Shown here piece after piece: positions 7,954-13,853 of a DNA stretch of 16,759 nt. Made by a program: the position numbers and the translations under genes. This DNA comes from a bacterium (GTDB lineage Bacteria; JAMCPX01): NCBI GenBank assembly GCA_027364825.1, contig DAHXOM010000132.1, forward strand, positions 1 to 16,759, written 5' to 3'. The notes under the pieces were generated by a model. The model made no database searches. It worked only from the letters and a program-made list of their open reading frames with translations, and had not been told where the DNA came from. Position 1 is the first letter of the stretch. Each line of letters begins with the position of its first letter.

Positions 7954-8499
7954 TTATTGCTTTACCGGTGCCGGCTTCGTATCCAGAGTTTCGAGAATGC
8001 CGAGCAGGTGATGGAGTATATCTTCCGGTGTCGGGGGGTCCCCGGGAATCCGGTAATGCACCGGCAGAACGGTATCCACTCCATCCAGCACAGCATAAGA
8101 GCCCTTGAATATGCCGCCGTTTATGGCATCGTCACCGACTGCAACCACGATTTTCGGATCCGGCGTTGCTTCATAGGCCTTCTGCACCGCCTTTGCCATG
8201 TTCCGCGTTACCGGGCCCGTTACCATGAGCATGTCCGCGTGTTTCGGCGAGGCGACGAAATGGATCCCGAAGCGTTCCACATCATAAAATGCATTGGAAA
8301 GGGCGACGAGTTCCTGCTCGCATGCGTTATCGGAACCGGCGTCTATCTGCCGTATCGCGAGGGAGCCTCTGAATAGCCGCTTTACCTTGTCCTGAATCTT
8401 TTCGCCGACGGCAATCACCCCCGCCTGTCCGGCATCAGCGGGCTTGATAGGGATTATATGTCCGGGTGTCCTCAGTATTTTTAAAAACAACTTTATCAT
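7954..8499 (-). CDS. NuoB/HyfI-like small subunit with three of four [4Fe-4S] ligands replaced by Asp
   Basis: 181 aa. The fold signature is unmistakable: ERFGIHFVASPKHADMLMVTG (75-95), then VTRNM, VVAVGD, GGIF and IPGDPP, as in NuoB, HyfI and HycG. In those proteins four cysteines hold the cluster nearest the active site (CxxCE, GDC, PGCPP). Here the first motif reads SDNACE (D57, with C60 kept), the second VGDDA (D124) and the third PGDPP (D154). Codons are GAT, GAT and GAC, so each change is a true substitution and not a frameshift artefact. The rest of the protein is well preserved, arguing for selection. A normal cubane at this site is unlikely; another metal or none may be bound. It is the first gene of the operon, whereas in hyf/hyc the small subunit comes near the end. 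Confidence 0.88.
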   Translation of the reverse strand: MIKLFLKILRTPGHIIPIKPADAGQAGVIAVGEKIQDKVKRLFRGSLAIRQIDAGSDNACEQELVALSNAFYDVERFGIHFVASPKHADMLMVTGPVTRNMAKAVQKAYEATPDPKIVVAVGDDAINGGIFKGSYAVLDGVDTVLPVHYRIPGDPPTPEDILHHLLGILETLDTKPAPVKQ

Positions 8500-8507
8500 G
8501 AGCGTAA

Positions 8508-8538
8508 ATCATAAGCACAATGCTCCGAATTGAGTCAA
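8508..8538 (-). promoter_or_regulatory. Probable sigma70-type promoter of the Ehr-like operon, possibly leaderless
   Basis: On the minus strand TTGACT (8538-8533) and TATGAT (8513-8508) are separated by 19 bases. A start site 6-8 bases downstream of the -10 box falls at or next to the ATG at 8499, and no Shine-Dalgarno precedes that ATG. A leaderless message is therefore possible. This rests on inspection only. Confidence 0.45.
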
Positions 8539-8599
8539 GAAAACAACCGGAAAATAGTAAAAAAAGAGTACTTAATCCTCGTTTATAACAATTTTTTCC

Positions 8600-9610
8600 T
8601 CACCTTAATCCTCTGTCAAGTTCATTAACGATAAACAATTCGTGCAATTTCTTTTGGAGCACTTTTTTGGGTATAAGTTTTGTATTGTATTCAGCGATAA
8701 GCGCCGGGGAAAGATTTCGACTCAGTGCATACTTAACCACTTCATCATCTTTTGATTTACACAGAATAATACCCACACTCGGGTTTTCATTTGTCTTTTT
8801 TATGTCACGGTCGAGTGCCTCAAGATAGAAATTAACTTTGCCAAGATATTCAGGTTTAAAATCGTCTATTTTAAGTTCCAACATCACCAGACATCTTAAT
8901 CCACGATGGAAAAAAAGCAGGTCTATGAAATAGTCGTTCTTTCCCACCTGAATACGGTACTCCTGGCCGATAAAGGCAAAGTCCTTGCCGAATTCAAGGA
9001 TAAAATCTTTAATATTCGAAACAATACTTTGCTGAAGGTCTTTTTCGTCGTAAGTTTTGGGAAGATCTAAAAAGTCCAAAACATAGGTATCTTTAAACGC
9101 ATTTGCCATAGCAGGATTTATTTGTGTCAGTGCAGGTGGCATTTTATTCTTTGAAAGCATTACCCGTTCATAATAGCCGCTATCCAACTGTCGTTCCAAC
9201 TCTCTTTTACTGTAGTTTTCTTTTACGGACAAACGTATATATAACTCTTTTTCTTCGTCGGTTTTGGTTTTTGAAAGAATAAGGAGATGATGAGTCCAGC
9301 TTAATTGTGTCACCAGTGGTGACACAATTTTATTACTGCAATAGGTGTCATAAAATTGACGCATCCGGTATAAACCGCGGCGGGTGAACCCCTTAAACTT
9401 CGGATATTTTATTTGTATATAAGTAGCAAGCTGGTCAACGACTGCATCGCCACATTCTGCGGATTCAAGTTTCCTGCTAATATATCCACCGATACTCCAG
9501 TATAAACTTACCAACTCTGTATTGACATTTTTTATGGCATTGTATTGAGCTTGCTGAATCAACTTCACTACTTCTGCAAACTGGTTATCAAAGCGTTTTG
9601 ATAGTTTCAT
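8600..9610 (-). CDS. DUF1016/YhcG-family PDDEXK nuclease
   Basis: 336 aa, typical length for the family. Roughly residues 10-150 form the conserved N-terminal helical domain, with family phrases such as LYWSIGGYIS, RGLYRMRQFYDTY, QLSWTHHLLIL and YSKRELERQLDSGYYER. Residues about 175-320 form the nuclease domain. The PD-(D/E)xK core can be placed at D230 (YFIDLLFFH) and E245/K247 (LELKI), preceded by E217 in GQEYRI, so it looks catalytically intact. Relatives are often found near restriction-modification or other mobile defence loci, but no methylase or restriction partner is in this window and its biological role is unknown. The gene is visibly richer in AT than its neighbours, suggesting acquisition. 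A GAGG ribosome site lies 7 bases before the ATG, inside a tiny overlapping upstream ORF. It contains a perfect hairpin-forming repeat at 9303-9329. Confidence 0.88.
   Translation of the reverse strand: MKLSKRFDNQFAEVVKLIQQAQYNAIKNVNTELVSLYWSIGGYISRKLESAECGDAVVDQLATYIQIKYPKFKGFTRRGLYRMRQFYDTYCSNKIVSPLVTQLSWTHHLLILSKTKTDEEKELYIRLSVKENYSKRELERQLDSGYYERVMLSKNKMPPALTQINPAMANAFKDTYVLDFLDLPKTYDEKDLQQSIVSNIKDFILEFGKDFAFIGQEYRIQVGKNDYFIDLLFFHRGLRCLVMLELKIDDFKPEYLGKVNFYLEALDRDIKKTNENPSVGIILCKSKDDEVVKYALSRNLSPALIAEYNTKLIPKKVLQKKLHELFIVNELDRGLR
9303..9329. repeat. Perfect 12-bp inverted repeat inside the DUF1016 gene
   Basis: The arms aattgtgtcacc (9303-9314) and ggtgacacaatt (9318-9329) are exact reverse complements around a 3-base spacer. 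It encodes the family-conserved SPLVTQL stretch, so part of the symmetry may follow from codon constraint. Confidence 0.85.
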
Positions 9611-9630
9611 GTCAGAGCCTCTGTTTTCAT
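9607..9630 (-). CDS. Seven-codon upstream ORF (MKTEALT) overlapping the nuclease start
   Basis: ATG at 9630 follows a strong GGGAGG (9640-9635) with 4-base spacing. The frame reads MKTEALT and stops at TGA 9609-9607, sharing the sequence ATGA with the start codon of the nuclease gene. The nuclease's own ribosome site (GAGG, 9621-9618) sits within it. It may be a leader peptide enforcing coupled translation, or a remnant of a lost upstream gene. No peptide function is implied. Confidence 0.4.
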   Translation of the reverse strand: MKTEALT

Positions 9631-9659
9631 TATGCCTCCCAATAAGTACTGCATGATTA

Positions 9660-9689
9660 CATATACGCTATTTATTCGTAAAATGTAAA
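9660..9689 (-). promoter_or_regulatory. Candidate promoter of the DUF1016 nuclease gene
   Basis: On the minus strand TTTACA (9689-9684) and TATATG (9665-9660) are 18 bases apart. Transcription would start about 9653, upstream of the MKTEALT ORF and its ribosome site. Both hexamers are near-consensus. Confidence 0.4.
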
Positions 9690-9763
9690 GAAAATAAATT
9701 TCTGGAAACAGCGGGGTTAACCACGGACTTTGGACAGAGTTAAATCATAACGCTAAGAGAAAA

Positions 9764-9780
9764 AGGGCATCGCATGCCCT
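9764..9780. repeat. Short dispersed-type palindrome
   Basis: The arms agggcat and atgccct flank cgc and are followed by gcccctacag. This matches in form the small GC-rich palindromic repeats scattered between genes in many bacterial genomes. A second small hairpin (cctct / agagg) lies at 9840-9853. The region 9690-9870 otherwise shows no gene and reads as repeat-derived debris upstream of the toxin remnant. Confidence 0.5.
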
Positions 9781-9871
9781 GCCCCTACAGATATCAAACC
9801 CCTTGCCAGGGAAAGATAGCGAGAGACACACTTAACGCTCCTCTTTGTAGAGGGGAAAAAATACCACGTCT

Positions 9872-10087
9872 AAAGAGTTCCTTTCACGGATGCAGTCTCT
9901 TCCTTTTGCTGTACAGGCAGAACATGAAGAAGTAATGAGGTTTGTAGATATTCACCGTTTGATGGGCCGGGGCCTGGGGTATATTGATATGCATCTGCTG
10001 ACATCCGCTGTGCTGACGCATGTCCCTATCCGGACTCTCGACAATCCATTAAGAAAGGTTTACTCGGAAATTAATCCGGCATTTTGA
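9872..10087 (+). pseudogene. 5'-truncated PIN-domain (VapC-type) toxin remnant
   Basis: From about 9872 the + strand encodes KEFLSR followed by 65 residues from the ATG at 9890, closely resembling the C-terminal half of VapC ribonucleases: SLPFAVQAEHEEV, then HRLMGRGLGYIDMHLL (D33 counted from that ATG) and PIRTLDNPL (D51). Similarity begins upstream of the only ATG, and a TAG at 9848-9850 closes the frame, so the N-terminal half with the first catalytic Asp and the early Glu is missing. VapC needs these acidic residues to cut RNA, so the product should be inactive. No ribosome site precedes 9890 and no vapB antitoxin is seen. It faces the APH-like gene tail to tail across a strong terminator. 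Confidence 0.75.
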
Positions 10088-10104
10088 ACAGGACAAAACA
10101 GAAT

Positions 10105-10136
10105 AATCAGGGGCTTAATTTTTTAAGCCCCTGATT
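10105..10136. terminator. Bidirectional rho-independent terminator
   Basis: A perfect 14-bp stem has arms aatcaggggcttaa (10105-10118) and ttaagcccctgatt (10123-10136) around a tttt loop. It lies between convergent genes. A T-rich tract (attctgtttt) follows on the minus strand, serving the kinase gene; the + strand tract is weaker. Confidence 0.85.
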
Positions 10137-10156
10137 CACTGTCGAATTTTTGAGGG

Positions 10157-11215
10157 TTAACGTTCCACTATCTTTAATGCCGCCAGTTCCAGTGCCTTTA
10201 CGGCGAATATCAGCAGTGCAAAGCGTTCGTCCTTCGTCTGCTTGTGAAAATAGCGGTAGTATATCTGCTGGGCAATGCCCGCAAGCCTGAACAACCCGAA
10301 ACAGTAATAGAAATCGAAATTATCGATATGCATCCCCGATTTCCCGGCATACCGCTTTACAAGCTCATCCCTTGTCATGGCGCCGGGCATATCGGTCGGC
10401 ATCATACGGGTCGCCTGGAATTCGGCCGGATCGTCTGCCTGGATCCAGTACGCAAGCGAACTACCGAGGTCCATGAGCGGATCACCTATGGTAGCCATCT
10501 CCCAGTCGAGAACGCCGATGATCTTCAGCGGGTCCTCGGGCGACAGCACAATATTATCGAACTTATAATCGTTATGGATGATACAGGATCTGCTGCTTTC
10601 TTCCGGCATGTTCTCCTGCAGCCATTTCATGACCGGTTCAAAATCCGGTGCGTCTTCGGTCCTTGCATTCCTGTATCTCCCGGACCACCCGTCTACCTGT
10701 CTTTTTACATAACCCTCGGGCTTGCCGAAATCGGCGAGTCCGATCCTTTTGTAATCGATGGAATGCAGCTCCAGCTGCACGTCAAGCAGGTTTTCGCAAA
10801 GCTTCCTCGCCTGCTCAGGTCTGAACACAAGACCCTGGGGCAGGTCCCTTCTGAGAATAATGCCGCGTATGCGCTCCATAACGTAGAAGGGGCAGCCCAT
10901 GACAGCGGGATCCTCGGTATATAAAAGCGGTTTCGGACAATAGGAGAAAACAGGGTTCAGTGCATTCAGTATGGTATACTCCCTCTTCATATCATGCGCT
11001 GTTTTGGCCTTTGTGCCGAAGGGCGGCCTCCGGAGCACAAGCTCCTTTTCTCCGACCTTTATCAGGTAGGTAAGGTTCGAATACCCGCTCGGGAACTGCT
11101 CGACAACGAGGCTGCCGTCAAGGCCGGGTATATTTTCTTTCAGAAACTTCTCCGTAATAGGGACGTTGAGCTCTTCCCCTTCCCGTATCTTTCTTGACTT
11201 ATCTGTAAAATTCAT
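10157..11215 (-). CDS. APH-fold phosphotransferase, ACAD10/11-type kinase (possible 4-hydroxyacyl kinase)
   Basis: 352 aa with the aminoglycoside-phosphotransferase/choline-kinase fold. A nucleotide-binding N-lobe (FPSGYSNLTYLIKV at 41-54, LVLRRPP at 59-65) precedes the catalytic loop IIHNDYKFDNIVL (212-224; H214, D216, N221) and the metal-binding VLDWEMATIGDPLMDLG (235-251; D237, E239). All key kinase residues are present. This subgroup matches the N-terminal kinase domain of animal ACAD10/11, which phosphorylates 4-hydroxyacyl-CoA for a fused dehydrogenase domain. The ACAD11-like gene next upstream on the same strand supports that role; antibiotic resistance is unlikely. GGAG 5 bases before the ATG supports the start. 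The gap to the dehydrogenase gene is 345 bases, so it may have its own promoter. It ends before a strong terminator. Confidence 0.82.
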   Translation of the reverse strand: MNFTDKSRKIREGEELNVPITEKFLKENIPGLDGSLVVEQFPSGYSNLTYLIKVGEKELVLRRPPFGTKAKTAHDMKREYTILNALNPVFSYCPKPLLYTEDPAVMGCPFYVMERIRGIILRRDLPQGLVFRPEQARKLCENLLDVQLELHSIDYKRIGLADFGKPEGYVKRQVDGWSGRYRNARTEDAPDFEPVMKWLQENMPEESSRSCIIHNDYKFDNIVLSPEDPLKIIGVLDWEMATIGDPLMDLGSSLAYWIQADDPAEFQATRMMPTDMPGAMTRDELVKRYAGKSGMHIDNFDFYYCFGLFRLAGIAQQIYYRYFHKQTKDERFALLIFAVKALELAALKIVER

Positions 11216-11560
11216 AATTACTCCATTTTTAGGATTTTGCCTGAATTTAAAATATTAATTTCGGAAGGAAGAGTTTGATCCGAAGTGAAGCGAACCCCGT
11301 TAGAAAGGTCATAATGACAAGTTGGGTAGTTTACCATAGCAAAAAACTATATTCTGACAGAATACAAGTTTTAGCCGTTTCGAACGGGGTGAAACACTTA
11401 CGAACTGCTTGATATGCTTTCATAGTACTCTGCGTGGACAGCTTCTCTTTTCGTGACAAAGAATAAATAATGCATGTTGTAATGACAATCCCGTTTAGCA
11501 TAAAGAGCTTTGTTTCACGAACAGAGGAGAAAACTCTTCCTTCCATTATATTTTTGGAGC
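11216..11560. other. Intergenic region holding a 14-bp inverted-repeat-bounded segment
   Basis: No credible gene. The segment 11263-11544 is bounded by ggaaggaagagttt (11263-11276) and its exact reverse complement aaactcttccttcc (11531-11544), which is MITE-like. The flanks are AT-rich (taattt before, attatattttt after) but I cannot show an exact target duplication. A 71-codon frame on the minus strand (11546-11331) begins in one repeat arm and is probably incidental. Confidence 0.5.
11263..11544. mobile_element. Possible MITE-like element with 14-bp terminal inverted repeats
   Basis: Perfect 14-bp terminal inverted repeats enclose 282 bases with no transposase and no convincing coding capacity. 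It sits between the ACAD11-like and kinase genes, which one would expect to be adjacent. Absence of a clear target-site duplication keeps confidence low; a long-range hairpin in the transcript is the alternative. Confidence 0.35.
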
Positions 11561-12769
11561 TCAGCGCACATCTTTTCCTTCGTAGGTCTTAAGGATCCGT
11601 TTCGCGACAGACATCTTGTGGACCTCGTCGGCACCGTCGTATATCCTTGCGGCACGCTCGTGCCGGTAGAAAAACGCCAGGATCGTATCATCCGTCATGC
11701 CGAGCCCTCCGTGGACCTGCAGCGCCCTGTCCACAACCCGCTGCAAAACGCCGGCGACATAGAACTTTATGAACGAAACATCGTCCCTCGCCTCTTTCTG
11801 GCCGAGCTTCTCTATCTTCCATGCCGCATTCAGGACCATGAGGCGTGCAGCGCTGATCTCCGCGGCAGAATCGGCTATCCATTCCTGGATGATCTGCTTT
11901 GTCGAAAGTGTTTTTCCGTCGGGCGACATGATCCTCTTCGAGGCCCGTGAGCACATGAGATCGAACGCCCTGTTGCAGATACCTATCCATCGCATGCAGT
12001 GATGTATCCTGCCCGGGCCCAGTCTTTCCTGCGCAATCACGAAACCCATGCCCTCGGCCCCGAGAAGGTTTTTCTGCGGGACCCTGCACGACTGGAACGC
12101 TACCTCGCCGTGCGAAAAATAATCCTCACCCGTATGTCCCATGACGGGGATATTTCTTACAAGGCTGTAACCTTTTGTGCCGGTCGGGACGATGATCATG
12201 CTTGCCCTCATATACGGGTGTGCGTCCGGGTTTGTTATTGCCATAACGATGGTAAATGCTGAGCCGTCCGCTGCTGTCGAGAACCACTTCTGTCCGTTTA
12301 TCACATAATCCTCTCCATCCCTGACCGCGGTCGTCTCGAGCATAACAGGGTTCGACCCCGGCATCTCGGGCTCCGTCATGCTGAAACAGCTTCTGATCTC
12401 GCCTTCGACAAGCGGCTTCAGGTATTTTTTCTTCTGTTCGTCCGTGCCGTGGAGAAAGAGTATCTCCATGTTCCCCGCGTCCGGAGCCTGGCACCCGAAA
12501 ACATAATGACCGAGAGGAGACCTTCCCAGGGCCTCGGAAACAAGCGCATGTTCTATAAGGTCAAGCCCCATGCCTCCGTATTCCTTTGGCTGGTTCGGCG
12601 CCCACAGCTCCATTTTTTTGACCATCTGCCTTTTTTCTTTGAGCCGCGGCAGCATGCTTTTGATGCTCTTGTTCACAAATTCGGGTTCAAGCGGGATAAG
12701 CTCTTTATCGACAAACTCATTGATCATGCCTAAGATTACCTTCATCTTTTCGGACACTTCAAAATCCAT
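11561..12769 (-). CDS. Acyl-CoA dehydrogenase, ACAD11-like
   Basis: 402 aa, normal for the family. From the ATG at 12769: an N-terminal helical domain, the flavin/substrate segment CFSMTEPEMPGSNP (about 128-141) with WFSTAADGSAF (about 162-172), then the C-terminal helical domain with VHGGLGMT. RLGPGRIHHCMRWIG and ARIYDGADEVH (about 374-384) are the wording of ACAD10/11-type enzymes, where ordinary short-chain enzymes have a different motif. The reaction is flavin-dependent; in ACAD11-like enzymes it removes phosphate from 4-phosphoacyl-CoA made by the kinase partner. That substrate is inferred from relatives and the neighbouring kinase gene. The longer frame starts at 12784, but an AAAGGAG lies between that ATG and the one at 12769, so the downstream start is preferred. 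It follows mtnA by 47 bases on the same strand. Confidence 0.87.
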   Translation of the reverse strand: MDFEVSEKMKVILGMINEFVDKELIPLEPEFVNKSIKSMLPRLKEKRQMVKKMELWAPNQPKEYGGMGLDLIEHALVSEALGRSPLGHYVFGCQAPDAGNMEILFLHGTDEQKKKYLKPLVEGEIRSCFSMTEPEMPGSNPVMLETTAVRDGEDYVINGQKWFSTAADGSAFTIVMAITNPDAHPYMRASMIIVPTGTKGYSLVRNIPVMGHTGEDYFSHGEVAFQSCRVPQKNLLGAEGMGFVIAQERLGPGRIHHCMRWIGICNRAFDLMCSRASKRIMSPDGKTLSTKQIIQEWIADSAAEISAARLMVLNAAWKIEKLGQKEARDDVSFIKFYVAGVLQRVVDRALQVHGGLGMTDDTILAFFYRHERAARIYDGADEVHKMSVAKRILKTYEGKDVR

Positions 12770-12774
12770 ACATT

Positions 12775-12781
12775 CTCCTTT
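12775..12781 (-). promoter_or_regulatory. Shine-Dalgarno deciding the dehydrogenase start
   Basis: AAAGGAG on the minus strand ends 5 bases before the ATG at 12769, while no comparable site precedes the ATG at 12784. This selects the shorter product. Confidence 0.8.
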
Positions 12782-12816
12782 CATGCCTCTTGCAGAGGCC
12801 GGTACTGTGCGGGCGT

Positions 12817-13851
12817 TTATCCGAGCAGGTCCTTAATACCTTTTTTGTACGGTGGAATGATAACACCCCGCTCCGTTATTATCGCCGTAATGTACTTTGC
12901 AGGGGTAACATCAAAAGCAGGGTTGCGTACCTTTATGCCCATTGGGGCTATTTGCTTCCCTGCTATTGTTACAACCTCTTTCTGCGGCCTTTCCTCTATA
13001 ATAATGCCGTCTCCGGAGGGGATCGTGGGATCGAATGTCGAGGACGGTGCTGCGACATAAAACGGGAGGTTATGCATACGGGCAAGCAAGGCAACGCCGT
13101 AGGTACCGACCTTGTTCGCGGTATCACCATTGGCGGCGATCCGGTCGGCGCCGACGATACAGGCGTTGATAAGCCCCTGCTTCATCATCCACCCGGCCAT
13201 ATTGTCCGTAATGAGCGTTACATCAAAACCATCCTGCTGGAGTTCCCAGGCAGTCAGCCGGGCCCCCTGTAAAAAGGGCCTTGTCTCGTCCGCAAAAACC
13301 TTGATCTTCTTGCCTGCATCCTTTGCCGAACGGAGCACACCGAGTGCGGTACCGTAGCCCGCCGTTGCGAGCGCACCGGCGTTACAATGCGTAAGGACGG
13401 TCCATCCGCTTTTTATAAGCCGTTCACCATAATCGCCCATCCTCTTGTTCGCATCGATGTCCTCATGGTAAATGTGTACGGCTTCCCTGTACAATTTCCC
13501 CGTTATTTCAAGCGGTGCCGATGTTCCGGAACGCGCTACCGCAAGCATCCTGTTTACGGCCCATGACAGGTTATGCGCGGTTGGCCGTGCATTGATAATG
13601 TGCTTGCACACCTTCTCAAGGCCGGCAAGATATTTCCGGCGGTCGTTTGTTTTTATCGCCCGCGCGCCGAGCCACACCCCAAATGCCGCTGTTACGCCGA
13701 TCGCAGGCGCACCTCTCACTGCCATCTTCTTTATGACGTCATACGCGTCCCGGTATGTCCTGACCTTCAGGTAATGAGTCTTTGCGGGTAAAAGCCTCTG
13801 GTCCAGCAACAGTATATGATCCTTTTTCGGAATAAGTGTGTAAAAGGACAT
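12817..13851 (-). CDS. mtnA: S-methyl-5-thioribose-1-phosphate isomerase
   Basis: 344 aa, the normal length for MtnA of the eIF-2B alpha/beta/delta fold. It converts methylthioribose-1-phosphate to methylthioribulose-1-phosphate in the methionine salvage pathway, in the cytoplasm; some bacteria use the same enzyme on 5-deoxyribose-1-phosphate. Diagnostic motifs are intact: VRGAPAIGVTAAFG (45-58), LTHCNAGALATAGYGTALGV with the catalytic Cys C156, DETRPFLQGARLTAWEL (188-204), and GADRIAANGDTANKVGTYG with the catalytic Asp D236, then PFYVAAPSSTFD. It starts 2 bases after the AsmA-like gene, with no ribosome site of its own, so it is probably translated by coupling. No mtnB, mtnK or mtnP is present in the window. 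Confidence 0.95.
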   Translation of the reverse strand: MSFYTLIPKKDHILLLDQRLLPAKTHYLKVRTYRDAYDVIKKMAVRGAPAIGVTAAFGVWLGARAIKTNDRRKYLAGLEKVCKHIINARPTAHNLSWAVNRMLAVARSGTSAPLEITGKLYREAVHIYHEDIDANKRMGDYGERLIKSGWTVLTHCNAGALATAGYGTALGVLRSAKDAGKKIKVFADETRPFLQGARLTAWELQQDGFDVTLITDNMAGWMMKQGLINACIVGADRIAANGDTANKVGTYGVALLARMHNLPFYVAAPSSTFDPTIPSGDGIIIEERPQKEVVTIAGKQIAPMGIKVRNPAFDVTPAKYITAIITERGVIIPPYKKGIKDLLG

Positions 13852-13853
13852 GG

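Noticed and set aside
1289..8499. Functional [NiFe] hydrogenase 4 / formate hydrogenlyase
   Set aside because: All four NiFe ligands and three of four cluster ligands are missing and no ferredoxin subunit is present, so hydrogen chemistry cannot be claimed despite the Hyf-like gene order.
10157..11215. Aminoglycoside resistance gene
   Set aside because: It has the APH fold, but the neighbouring ACAD11-like gene point to acyl-CoA-linked metabolism.
11331..11546. 71-codon frame on the minus strand
   Set aside because: It starts inside an inverted-repeat arm, resembles no family I recognise and has no convincing ribosome site; probably incidental to the repeat-bounded element.
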